A stretch of DNA of 64,000 nucleotides from Sipunculus nudus. Lineage: Eukaryota; Annelida; Sipuncula; Golfingiida; Sipunculidae. The notes beneath the pieces were generated by a model. That model had not been told where the DNA came from. It saw only the letters and a list, made by a program, of their open reading frames with translations, and did no database searches. The DNA lies in contig CM049306.1 in NCBI GenBank assembly GCA_026874595.1, positions 90,435,142-90,499,141 on the forward strand. The letters run 5' to 3'. Within the stretch, counting starts at the first letter, position 1. The number at the start of each line of letters is the position of its first letter. The translations under genes were made by a program, and so were the position numbers. Below are positions 1-63,769 of the stretch, piece by piece.

Positions 1-345
1 TGTGTATATTCAGAACGTCAGGAAGTTGGACGTTGTCTATTTGGTAAAGACATTAATAACACAGCAGCAGATCCATAGTTTGAACCCCACTGGTTCAAAC
101 CACTGGCATAATTGGTGAAATGTTGATAGAACCTCAGGAATTTACTCTATTGTCTCAAAGACAGTGTAAGAATTCTGAAAAATCTGTAGTCCCTAGCAAA
201 CCTGAAACCCATCATGCTCTATATTTAAATAATAATGATATATAATTCTTATCATATGGTTCCCTTCATTATCATTCAATAGACAGTGCCTCCTACAGGC
301 CAGGACCTTTTCTTTAAAAAAAAATCAAAATCTCAGCTGCCAAAA
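1..345 (+). repeat. SINE-like repeat copy 1 (3' part)
   Basis: The window opens in an intron. About 60-345 shares its 3' half with a second copy near 5745-5850: both carry CCTGAAAC, then TTCTTATCAT, TGGTTCCCTTCA, TCATTC, GACAGTGCC and CCTACA in the same order, followed by an A-rich stretch. A B-box-like GGTTCAAACC occurs at about 93-102. The 5' (tRNA-like) half is degraded in this copy. Exact ends are not determined. Confidence 0.55.
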
Positions 346-612
346 GTTTATTCTTATTAAAATAGATGCAAAACCAAGAAGAAACAAGTTTCTCTTAATA
401 CAGTGTTTGGATGTAATGCTTGTCTTTTTGTGCTGAAATTGCATTTTCAGGTTATAAACCAAGGTAATATCTTTTAAGATTAGAATTGGGTTTAATAGAA
501 TTTAAGGGTAAAACTAATTATTGATATTGGTGCACCTTTTCTTCTTTAATTAGAAGAATTTTTATAATCATTAGAACACATATGAGATGAAGTGTTCTGA
601 TTTTATTATCAG

Positions 613-51731
<51,119 letters not shown>

Positions 51732-54010
51732 GCATCTTTCCTGCACAACTTGTTGACCAAAGACTTCTTAGTTCCAGTCGTGTCACTAGGTGTCACAGCT
51801 TCACCAATTGTGTATCGTTTTGTATTGCTTAGATCTACTTAAAATTCTAGGTTAACCTGCATGCATCAAGATATTATATTGTATCTAGACGTCACTCAAT
51901 ATTCTCTGCCAGTGAAAAAGGTGATGTTTCACAGAAATTAAAAGTTATTTTATAAATTACATGCATTATTAGGGAGAGAATTGTTCAGTCTGGTATATTT
52001 TCAGATTTATAGGATTCTTGTTTGTATATCTTTTGAGTATAAACTTTGCCATAATGGTGTCAAAATTGGTCATTCATAGTGTTGTCCGAGTTGTTTAATG
52101 ATGATTTAGTGAGTGAAAGATTATTCATTGTTTGGATATCAATTGTATAGATTCTGTTTTCATGTTATTGTTATTTGTTGGATGTATACCTACTGTTTGA
52201 AGATTTAATCAAAATTGTTTCATCAAATGATCAGCACACTTGTGCATTTAGCACTTTTCATCTACTGTTGTCCTTTTCTGGCATTTGTCCACGTATTGTT
52301 TGTGTTGTGTTTCATCCTTTCAGTAGATTAGGGAATTTACACAATTTGGTCAAAGTATACACATCTTTCTAGTCTTCTTCTCTTGCAAGTCAGATGTTTT
52401 GGGGAAATTTGTCATGGCTATAATGCAAATGTATGGAACATTTATAAATAGGATATCTTAATAAAAATAATTATATATATTATCTATGAGAGTGTCATAT
52501 AACTTGCATATACATGTACATGGATGTAACCTGCGGGGGGAAATATGAACAGTGTCGCCCGTGAAACACATGCCGTGTCTCACACATAGGTTATGTTATT
52601 TTCATTTTGTATTAATTTTGTAGGTGAATTAAACGCCCCAATATAAACTGTTAAAAGCCATTATTTTGTGTAGGTGGTTTATGTTGTATTGTGTATTGAT
52701 CTGAACCACATGGTTGTGATCTTGACTATACATTTGTAAGTGCACAATATAGTTTCCCAAAACATGTATATTTTCAACATGTTTTTTTTTCTTGTCCACG
52801 GCTTGACTTGTTATCCTAATTTGTATGAGCTTCTCTCAGTCCAAAGAGATGAGGAATAGTTTCCTCGAATAAAGGTGTGATTTGACCATGGGCTTTCCAA
52901 AACAGTCTTCCATGTATAAGTGGGCAAGTTGTTAGCCTTTTATACTTCTCTTTTTCTTTTAATATGATGCATTTAATTTTCTCAATCAATGTTGCAATGC
53001 GTGTTTGGTATACGTTTGACTAAAAGCTAACAGAAAGTGATGTTGTTTTCCTTTGTAAAAATGTAGGTAAGTTTGTGTACAAGATCAAACTTGTCAAAAT
53101 AATACTATAAACGCAAAAGCTTCAGGATTTGAACCTATATTTTGCATTTTATAAATGTAATATAGGATTAAGGTTCTAGGGTCACTTGTAAATGCATGGT
53201 ACTCTGTTACTTGACTGGAAGACTGAGCTATTTGTAAAAGATTTTGTACAATACTTTGCTTGTAAATTTGCTGTGCACACATTGTCTTGTGTGACAGGAT
53301 TTGAAAAGTGTGTAACATTTTACAAATGATGGACCTAGTCAAAGGCAGGCCAAAGGAATAGCTTAGTTAGTTTAGTCACTGAGCTAGTCACCTGATGAAT
53401 ACTGGTAAATAAGCGAAGACACGTGATTAAAATGTTATAATTGCTGGGGCTATATCAAATTGCTGTTTTCATTCGATTGATGTTGATAAATTGTATAACT
53501 ATCATGAACACATATTTATAAAAACCAGTTGATTTATATCACTTTCATCTTAAACTGTTTATTTGTTCTCAAGATCGTTTTAAAAAATGTCATCGAAATT
53601 GTAGGGGCATGTGAAAAAGTACAAATGGCACAACCGGAAGTATACAATGTCTGTCACGCGTGCGGTCATTGACCTCCTTATCTTCCAGAATGAATCACGC
53701 GTATGTATATTGAATGATAAACATGTATAGTAGATAAGATACTTAAATTAGTAGTGCTGATTTTTGTATATTAACCGTTTTAGGTACATTAATTATCTCA
53801 CTGTCTATTCTGTACAATGATATACCAGTAAATAGCCTCATGTATAGAATATATATTACACAGAAATTATCACGTTTGAAATTAGCTCCGCTTTGTGTCT
53901 GTTCATTATATCAGCATGCTGGCCTTAATATACTCAATGCAAATTATGAATCCATATGGTTCCGTAACTGTATGTCATGATACGATTAATAAATAATATC
54001 CATTACATAC
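51732..54010 (+). other. presumed 3' UTR of the ferlin gene
   Basis: AT/T-rich sequence without coding signal after the stop. Candidate poly(A) signals AATAAA occur at 52460-52465, 52868-52873 and 53988-53993. The last is followed by GT-rich 'atgttttgtgttttctg' and is a good candidate for the distal end. The extent is inferred. Confidence 0.5.
53988..53993 (+). terminator. candidate distal poly(A) signal
   Basis: AATAAA within ATTAATAAATAATATCC, followed about 20-30 bp later by a GT-rich stretch, the usual animal arrangement. Upstream alternatives at 52460 and 52868 are weaker in context. Confidence 0.45.
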
Positions 54011-54096
54011 GAATGTTTTGTGTTTTCTGAAACCTTAGTGAATGATTCATTTGCATTTCATTAACATTCCAAGTAATGTGGCAAAATGTGCGGAAG

Positions 54097-54123
54097 AAGT
54101 CATTCCCCCTCCCCCCCCCCCCC
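54097..54123 (+). repeat. poly-C/C-rich tract
   Basis: 'ccccctccc' followed by an uninterrupted C run just beyond the presumed 3' UTR. Confidence 0.8.
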
Positions 54124-55139
54124 AAACAACCCCATGCAGGATTTTCTGTTTTCCAGTGAAACTATATCCCTCTTTGGTTTATTGTTTTGATAGTCTTAAA
54201 AAAAAACTGGTATGGATACGTGTAGTTTTGGATGATTTTACCGTGCTTTGCTATATTATATTCCAATATTCAACATGAAGTTGAAACCTTTGAGTAAATA
54301 TATATATATAGATGGCTGTGCCTAATTTATTTCCTGGAGAACTAGGTCCCATGAACTGAAGTATCTGAATCACCCTTGATCGAAGAGGAAAACTAAAATG
54401 ATAACATGATTTAACATACACTAACGTCCACCCTTGATTTGCGGTTTGCGACCTGTGACACCCGGGTTTTAGTGTGTTATATTCAAGCTTTGATAGACGC
54501 ATGGAAGTATTCCGTGCATTGTCTGAATTAAGGTATTAATCGAACTGCGGAGAGTTTGGTGGCCATCAGACCCTATCTTCCAAAGTAGAAGCCACAGAAA
54601 TGCTCTGTCGGTGACCGCGCCCTCTTCCGCAAATTATAGCATTATGTATATAGCCATTATGACAATTGCTTAAGGATATTATATATTACATGATTTCATT
54701 ATTGCGGTTTCATGTTATAGAAATATTAAGAAAGGAAAAAAACTTTGGCAGTCCTCTTGATTTTTTTGTATAATATTTGATACTATTATCCCTTCATCGT
54801 TATATAATCATTTTCTGTTCGTGGCCTTAATCTCGGAAATACCCTCTTAATCTATAAATACCCACACTGATAGCATTTAATTAAAATATAGGGTGTCATT
54901 TGTCGTAACGTAAAATGGAAGCCTGTACCGTACTAATGACGATAAATTCCTACTAATAAAAGGCCTCTAAACAGGTTATAAAACCAAGGTAATCATAAGA
55001 ATTAGTGTGTGTAAATGACTGACAGGCGTCGTATTTGAGGAGCTGCATTGTCTGAAATACTGCTACCCGACGACAGCAAGTAGCAGCAATATGCCTGCTG
55101 TTTGTTTGAGACTTAACAGGCCTGGGGAGCCTTCTCATT

Positions 55140-55760
55140 TCTCATGGCTGTTTCTGTCACAACTTATGGTGTCGTGGGAATGAGAAGCCATGGAACCAAA
55201 CCAGCATTACGACGTCTCTTGTAAGTCCTCCAGCCTTCACTGAAGAACCCCCGGCAGCAAAAATCACAACAAGCCGTCAATGGGCGCGTTTCCGCCATGG
55301 GACTGAGAAAACAGTAGCTTTTCCTGGAGCGCTACGCAACAGACCCTTCAAACGTCGGACCGGGCCCAGCTACCCTCAACGCTCCCTTCTCAACAAGTCA
55401 TAATTGGCAAGACCAATAAATTACGACTGGTTTCCTCTTCATATTGACACCTGGGTCAAATACCAGATGGGCCTCAATAAATAATGAATTCATAACTGTC
55501 ACTCCACTGTTTTATAACGGGCCCCACCTTGTAGCAGCTTTCCGATTTGTCTGGCGAGCAAGCCGCGCCCTTCATTAACAGTAGACGTATAGTCTTATTA
55601 AACCGTGCTTGGTCTAACTTAATCTGCTTTGATCGCACCTGAGTAAGCACATTAAATGTCTGAGGCTCCGGCCCCAATGAATTCTCCATAAAAGCTCAAT
55701 GTTCGATCAGGATTTAATATGAAACGTATCAGCAGGTAAATCTATAGGTGCAGACGATAT
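55140..55760. promoter_or_regulatory. CpG-containing unique island, candidate regulatory element 1
   Basis: Distinctly higher sequence complexity and CpG content than its AT-rich surroundings. No continuous reading frame or splice-flanked exon is evident. About 55,500-55,690 is dense in motifs such as TTATTAAACC, CTTTGATCG (TCF/LEF-like) and CACCTGAG (E-box-like). Interpretation as a cis-regulatory element is inference from composition and context. Confidence 0.3.
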
Positions 55761-56789
55761 GTCACGTGACATGTACTTTTGCCGCCAATATTTTCACCTC
55801 ATATCAAGCACGCCCAATTCATTTCTCCTTAGACTGAGATATTAAATGTAATGTGATCTCATGAAAGCTAAAATACACAGGTCACCTAATTTATTGACTT
55901 CTTGCAGACATCAAACTTTTTTAAGTTATGTCACCTTTCAACTGTTCCAATAATATATTGTTGGAAACCATTCTAAGCCTGTCGAACAGGTAATTGAGAA
56001 ATCGAATTATGCCTATTCCAAGTAATAAATATACAGTAAATTAAGGAGGTCTCTCGCCTTTAGGAATCAATTTTACTATCCGGGAGTACTAGATTTTACT
56101 TGTATTTATATTCATGGCTGTTAATATTTTTTTTCACTTGTAATGTGTTTCGTATTTTCAACTATTTAATAACCTAAGGATTCATACCACATATCTGTTT
56201 GTCCTGCGTATTATGTTCGGGTCATATTTCATATTTTATTGCTTTGTTTTCATGGGTTAAATTAATGGTGATGAATAAATTGTCATGTATATAACGGTTC
56301 CATCTCATTCAAATTGGAAATTGTATGGTTATAGATATTCACACATATATGACATAATGGATGCAGTCATGTCAAACCAGTGGATTATTCGGTCATGCAC
56401 ACAGTATTTATATACTGTATACTGTTTATACTTTAATTAAACTTTTGGAATCAATATAAAAATAAATTAAAGGGGAAAAGAGCAATTCCAATTCCTGACA
56501 ACGAGTTAACGTACAATCATTTATTTCTGTACGTAGAACCAATTTAAAACAATCTTAAATTTATAAGTCGTATTTATTTTGGGTTTTGTAACACATAGAT
56601 GTACTTTTTTCCCCAATTTGATTTGGATCAAGTTTAAAATAGAATAAGGAATCACATAGCATGCATGCTCATAAAATATTCTGTGAGTATTTACAGTGTT
56701 CAAATCCACGGTTGGTTTAAACAGACTTGCATGACCAACAGTTCTATAGAACGTGTGGGTTATGCCTTTATTTTCTCTCTCATTTGGAG

Positions 56790-57425
56790 AGTTTTACAGC
56801 CGTACTTGTACCACTGTTTCAGAAGCCATAAGGAGTGCTAATAACCCCGTTTTGTGATAGCATTGTTGACGTTGTCCATCAAGATGCAGGGTTTGATCCG
56901 CTCCAGTCATTAAACTCTCAGAGCAGCAGTTGAATTTCTTCAAACATACAGTGGATACCAGAAGCGATCTTGAAAAGTCAGCAAACAGCGCGTCCTGCGT
57001 CAAGAGCACTTTCACTACCAAATGGTCTTGTCTGGGGTAGAGAGTAATTAAACACGACGGCGCTCTAATTAAAAGGCCACTTCCGAGCACGGGCGATACT
57101 CCACCAAGGGACTGGTTTACGTGAGTGCTTACATCGCCAGTTCCTGAGCAACCTCGCCACTCTACTGGCCGACAGACGACTTTTGACTGCGTCCCCGGGG
57201 GCCGGGCCGCCCGACTGATCGCTTGTTGGAGGAGCACTCGTCAGATGCCGCGATTTACTGCAAAAATTCAGATGACTTAATTGAATTAATCACCATGGCT
57301 TCCGCGCTTCATTTAGGTCGCTGCACCCGAGGGGACGACGCGAGACCCGGCTGCCCAACGGAACCAGCACCATGGTCGCACAAAACGACGCCAGTTATCC
57401 ATCAAACAATAATGATAATAATAAT
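56790..57425. promoter_or_regulatory. CpG-containing unique island, candidate regulatory element 2
   Basis: A GC-rich stretch with homeodomain-like TAATTA/TTAATTGAATTAATC motifs (57,068-57,072 and about 57,277-57,290). A 147-codon minus-strand frame (56794-57237) spans much of it. It shows no family resemblance and could be a by-product of high GC, so I do not call a gene. Confidence 0.3.
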
Positions 57426-58004
57426 TATAATTAAGAAAATGTTTTTTTCTTTAAGTGAGTTGATAGGTTAACAATTATTTAACAGCCAACTTCGAATCCT
57501 AATCAATGTTAAATGCACTTCAGCCCTTTTCTTTATTCTTATGTTGTATTAATTATATTGTGTGGCGAAGTTCTTTGATATTTCATGTTTGTTGCTGTGT
57601 ATATATTTAATCCTATAACTAGACAGGTCTGTTCGTTGAGTTGTCAGAGATCGGTCCATACAACTATACACAAAACGTTATATAATAAGACGCAATTCTT
57701 CTTTTTCAGAGGATTCCTTAGAGCGGTGCGCTTTTAACATGTCATTTAATTTATGTTTTTTTTACCCTTATCCAGTATATTTATAATATAGAAGTTATAT
57801 AGAAGTATGAACGCGTTAGACATAATCTTTCATGTTTCAAACATATACATTGTTGAACAATGTTTATACAAATCTTTCCATATCTGAGGCCTTTTTAGTG
57901 TGAGGTGTTATCTTTTCTTATTATGATTATGTTATAAGTAAATAATGATTTCTTAACTTTCCGTCAAACCTCAATACCTATTAAATATGTGTATTTTTAT
58001 ATTA

Positions 58005-58009
<5 letters not shown>

Positions 58010-58050
<41 letters not shown>
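58010..58050 (+). repeat. (TA)n microsatellite with CATA tail
   Basis: TA dinucleotides from about 58010, followed by imperfect 'catacatata' units to about 58072. Confidence 0.9.
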
Positions 58051-58054
<4 letters not shown>

Positions 58055-58074
58055 CATATATACATACATACATC

Positions 58075-60300
58075 ACATGTAAACTATCAAATCAACCATA
58101 AATCAAACTTAACTATAAACAGTCATATTTGAAACCTCGTCGATATATAAATCTTTTTACATGAATCTGTGCCAATTTAATTAAATCTTCTAAAACTCGA
58201 CGTACCAATTTGTGTTTTAATTCTGCACATTAAAAATTATTCCCATGTTTTCAGCAGTATACTTATAACCTAGGTGACTGCTTGGAATGAGATGAAAGAA
58301 ATATGTACAACATCTTGCATGCTCCGTATATGCGGCCAAACAATATGAAGACGTCAGACGCTTTTGCTTCTATATGTACAGGTATATATAATGCATCTGT
58401 ACGCACTTTCTAATATCAAATTACATATTTACCGCAGATCCTCCAGGTGCTGGTCTAAATTTATTCCAAAGCATATGGGTATAATATGGTGCCATAATGA
58501 AAGAGTATCCGTATGAATCGGCGAAAGGTTATCAAAGTTGATTTCTGGTGCAAGGATTGTTTTGTATTTTTTTTCGTCGCACCTCCGCACATTAATGAAG
58601 ACTTTCATGTTTTATTTTTTTTTCAATTTACTGTTGTCATTTCAACATCTTTTGTATATTCCTGATATATACAGAACTGATGTAAAAACTACTACATTTA
58701 GAAAATGAATGTTTAGACCTGTCCTATATAGTAATCATGCATACTTGTCTTTTTTACCAATTAAGGGTTTATGACCATATATAACGTGTTGCGGTCTAGA
58801 GGTTAATACCGGGACATTCCAGTCAGGGAGTCCAATCTGCTACAATCATTCATAATTAAAGTTAAGTCAAACCTTAATATATGAGTTCTTTTACAGAATA
58901 CAATTATAATTAAACATGCGACAGACTAGGTGGGGATACACGGTTTCCGATGTGTCTATTCAACATACATTCACGATACATGCAGTATGATGTATATCAA
59001 CAAATTGATTTTTCCATTTCTTTCTGATTTCATCAATACTTTATCGTCTTTATATACAATTCAAAAACTGTTCGATTCAGTTTTCCATCGTCATCCCGAA
59101 TCCAGTAATAAGCATATATATTAAATTTTACGTTGGCAGACATGCACTGACATCCATATACTTGCATTCTTTTGGACATTGAATCAATGATTTGTATCCT
59201 TTTTATATCTCACGAAGTCGAGTTTAAGAGGTAACGACAATCGCTTGACCCGTTATACGGCTAAGATAACTTTTCGGAGGAAATGTGAAAACTTTTTATT
59301 TACGTCATATACATATACATGCATGTAATGTCTCACGATGCAGGCTTCCATTTATCTTTCACCATTTTTTTACTCCCAAACCATCACCAGATGGGCCTAC
59401 ATTTAAGCACTTTCTTCATGATACTGCATGGAGATCAAATAATATAACATAATAAAATAGAACTGAAAATTAATGTCATATTCTAACGCTAGCATGCAGA
59501 ATCTATCCCTGCAGAAATGGGAATTCTAAATGCTAATAACACTGGGTGGTCCTCTGAGTTTTCTTCTGTGCAAAAATATTAGGATTAAGTGTCTCAATAA
59601 TAATCAGGCTATTTCGGTACGTATTTAAAACGATATTAAATGTGTGTTATACGCACTGCGTTGAATCTGTAAACATTTTCGTGCATAAGATGAACGACAC
59701 TTGTTACTTGTGTATGCATGTACATGTGTGTGCACAGAATACCTGCATGCATGTATTTCTGTAACAATTTTGACATATAACAACAACTCGATATACTTTG
59801 TATATATATTTTATTTATATATATTTGACCCATTATACTGCTGTTTGATAACTTTTAAACTGCAAAATTATCTTCATAGTAATTCTAATAAATCGGAAAC
59901 ACACACAGGTAGTCAGTAAAATCTGTGTGGCCCTTGGGAAACAAGTAAAAGGGGATTATGTAATTAAAAGGTCCATGCATGCAGTGTATAAGATTCCAGA
60001 GAAATATAAAGAGATCATTCTAGGAATCCCAGTTCTGACCCTTTGTAATATTCAAATGAACATAATTTAACACCTTCCATGCATTGTAAAAGGGGGACTT
60101 ATATATGTAATTTATATGTAGGATTTTATGCATGTTATTAAACTTTTCACTGAAACCTTCAACTGCAAATTGCGTTCATATTCGTGGCACAGTTGTTTTT
60201 CTTTTCTTTATTTTTTGTTTGTTTGAATCATTCAGAATATATATAGAAAAAAAAATAAAAAAAGATACGCGAAATAAAGTGAAACTTGTTATCCAGGAGC
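58075..60300. other. intergenic, AT-rich, no recognised content
   Basis: Short random frames only; no repeat family, RNA gene or coding block was recognised. Confidence 0.5.
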
Positions 60301-61049
60301 GGGACATAACCCTAAACCATGCATGAGGTATTTTTCACACAGGTATCCCACAATGCAGCGGGGCGCTCATAAACATGCAGACTGAAAGACATCCATGAAA
60401 TCCCAGGTTATCGCAATAAGCAGACATACCTAGGTTGCGCTGGACCGTGTTCACGACCTTTGAACTTTGTAGGTTACCGACCCCATGCACTCGACTTAAA
60501 ATCGTACACAAGAGACCACGACTCTGCTGTTTAGGATTGTGGGTAAAGAAATTCGTTACCCATAATGCACTGGGGCTGCTAAAGATCCATTGGTGTTATG
60601 CATAAATATAGTGATTATAGGGTATAATGTAGTCCATTAATGTTTTCCCAGATTCAGACTTAACGGAATAAAAAATATTTGATAAGTGTGCGCAAGACAT
60701 GTAACACATTTTGATAGAAGGTTTACAGGACTTCCGACAAGTACAGTCCCTACATACCGTCCCCGAAATTCCTAACTGGAATAAGTTCGTTTTGAATGGA
60801 GATAACCCTCCGGCGGAAAAGCCCATTGACCCATTAAATATATGCAGATATAACACTCTCATTGCATGTATTAAAATCAAGCCGTAGATTTGCATTTAAT
60901 ATTGCGCAAGCCACTACTCTATATGTGAAATTTCTCATAAGACAGCACAAAAATAAGAAAATATCATCAAGCTATAATCGTAAACACAACGGTGTAAACA
61001 ATGTGAACGTAAGCACTGATGTAACATAATGCACACTTAGCCAGGCCAT

Positions 61050-61960
61050 CAACCAGATCTTATACTTGGTGCTTACCTTCGTTTAAACCGGAGCTTCTGA
61101 TTAAAACACAGTGCAGCGTTGATAACGTGAGAAAAATGCTGGCGAAAGTTTTTTGAATGAAATGAGACGAGATGTGAGCATGTGGACATTTATCACCTGC
61201 ACGTGACTGGTCTCTGCTGTCCGAGAATCCCGGGTCCTCGTGCCACAGAGAAGCCCATTACTCAAACACGCGGGCACGAATAAAAAAAAAAGCCGAAAAA
61301 GCAAGGGACAATCCATATTCATAACGGGGCATAACGCTGTGGGCTTAATCCGAAGGGTGTCTCCGTAGCACCGCGCCACAACCCTCCCACCATCTGCCAC
61401 CCGGGCCGGCGCGCTCGCTCCGCTAAAACGAATGAATGAGGGGCACGGCGTGACTTGCTATATTTCTCTATCTTAAATGATGGATGGATGGACGCCACCT
61501 CAATTAGATCCCAGCTGTCGAGAGAGCGTGAAATATTGGTTGAATAAAGATCCACAATTGCTTTTCATTAAGTCTAGATAGAGTGAGGGGAATAGCCAGC
61601 GAATCCTTTTCTAATTCCAAACCAATATTGCTGGCCCCTCCCGACACGTTCCCCGCTGGCCAAGCCCCCCAGCGTTAAATTGCCAGAATAAGACGACAAA
61701 ACGTCCAGCATTTGTTTGGCGGGCATTCGGATTTCCTGCAAGCAAATCTATACCGGGTGATTAACCCTAGACTGTGCCCTGGCACAAATTTACCGGAAGA
61801 CAGGTGTATCATGGGATGTAACCGCGAACGAACGGTAGCCACTAGCGAGGAATTCCAAGACAGTTTTCGTATACCGTCGTTACTTTCCGATACTCTTCGA
61901 CAATATACCTTTACAGGAGCTGTCGAGGAGAAATAAACTCAGCTTTTATACGGATATGTT
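61050..61960. promoter_or_regulatory. CpG-containing unique island, candidate regulatory element 3
   Basis: The most complex intergenic block. About 61,490-61,700 has CAATTAG, the E-box CAGCTG, and AATATTGGTT (61532-61541) with its exact inverted copy AACCAATATT (61620-61629). Short frames on both strands are not recognisable proteins. A distal enhancer or a promoter/5' UTR of an off-window gene are both possible. Confidence 0.3.
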
Positions 61961-63702
61961 TAGCGCTTTTGTCAATTTACAATTCACATGTGATCTGTGT
62001 TTAACTTCAAATGTGACCATATAACTCACGTTAAACATTTAAAAGGTCATCATAAATATTCAGAACATACAAACTCTTTTGTTCTCTTAACTATTACAAT
62101 GTGTCTCATGCACACTAAATCGAAGGTGGCATCATTTATGTATTGTATATACCAGTATTAATTAGAATACATGTACGCAGGGATCGAAATACTTTGAAAT
62201 TTTCACTTTTCCGACGGAAAGGCAGTAAAACAGGTTTGCTATTCCGCAGAAAAAAGCCTTTCCGCTAAAGATGCATCCTACCATCATATCAAACTTTCAG
62301 TCATAGTTTACTCAGTGTAAACCTGATTCTTCCATCTTACATGCATGGCTTCCTACATGCACACTTGCGTCCAAAAGGAAGTGAATGTTTTCAATAGTAA
62401 TACTGTTATATCAGAAACACAATTGTGCAGGAAATATAAGAGATAAGGGTCTAAATACCGGAAAGTATAAGAAATTATAGACCTTTTAGGAAAATATAGG
62501 AAATACAGGGAGTCGGTGGAACATCACCTGTAAAAGATTTGGTTTTTGTGTGTCATGCGCGTTACTGCTTATTAGCTAATGTGGAAAACATCTAGGTGTT
62601 CAACTTTCCAAAGGATTGGTACAAAATGTAAAATGACTTTCCGTCCATATATGTTTCCTTGTCTGGGAAAGGCGGAGAGGCGTTATTTCGACCCCTGTGT
62701 TTGTGCACATATAATGTATATGCTTCATGTATTTATATACATACACACAGTGGTATTTTTATTTTTTTTATTTTTATTATTTTTACATTTGCCAGAGCTT
62801 TATCTGCACGAGCCTGTGAGAATGATCTTGGTAAATGTGTTGCTTGTATATATAGACAGATGGAATCTCATCAGTATTGTATAACATATGATATTTTACT
62901 TCCATGCATGTTCGGTATAGCTGATATTGTCAAACTTTGTTTTACATTCTTTCAATACTTTATGCCTGAAAAATGGTAGTGTGTTTGATAGCATCTTCGA
63001 AAGTACATATGTTTGAACAGACCTGACAAACACACTCATAGTAAGTTAAAGAGAAGCCCTATATGTATCTGTATAAGAACAATATGCATGGTTGATATGC
63101 ATATACGTATATACATGCTTAAAAATTGTTTATGACGGAGGATATATAGATATGCTAATTTGTGTTTTGATGTTTTGTGTCAAACAAACTTCCATGACAA
63201 TTATCATGAGTCATCTGAAAGGCATAAAGGTGTACTTCAATCATCCCCCACACAGCATGAGACCAGGGACATCTAACATCTTGGTCAGGTACAAACAGAT
63301 CCCTTATAAACACTGCATGACCAGGTGGACTTTCTTTGTAGGCATACATTCACAAGGACCGCTAAGCTTTGTTCCAACCATATGTGAGGTTTGACTCTCA
63401 GATCAATCGTCAAACTGATACCGGCCATGAACTAATGAGCTCGGGACTTGTATATCTACATGCAGTTTACTGAACCTGTCTGCAAGCACGTATATATGTT
63501 TTTTGCATATGTACATGCATGCATCCATTAATCCAGCATTAATAAGGAAATCGTTACATGCTCGCTAGGTAAATTTTTCACTGAATACATAATATGTGTA
63601 ATTTTATACGTGAAGTGCATGAAGTTTTATATTGTGATGAATATTTCATCAGCCTTTGTATATTACTCGACAACTCACAGTATATATATAAAAATTACTT
63701 AC
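61961..63702. other. intergenic, AT-rich, no recognised content
   Basis: No supported gene. Overlapping short frames around 62,579-63,394 are low in complexity and unlike known proteins. Confidence 0.5.
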
Positions 63703-63769
63703 CTTCATTCCAGATGATACACAATTGATGAAGCCTGATATGTTTTCATAACTTCCAAACGCTGGTTTC
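63703..63769 (-). CDS. very tentative exon of an unknown minus-strand gene
   Basis: On the minus strand, TTATCTTTTAAG precedes and GTAAGTAATTTT follows a 67-bp segment open in one frame, coding KPAFGSYENISGFINCVSSG then MK. The donor is consensus-perfect, but 67 bp is readily open by chance and no family is recognised. It could equally be a non-coding exon or nothing. Confidence 0.15.

Noticed and set aside
56794-57237. 147-codon minus-strand open frame
   Set aside because: No recognisable domain, a composition explained by local GC content, and no supporting promoter or splice context; reported only as part of a candidate regulatory island.
61101-61555. Overlapping minus-strand frames with Arg/Ala-rich peptides
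   Set aside because: Short, without family resemblance, overlapping each other in different frames; explained by GC-rich sequence.
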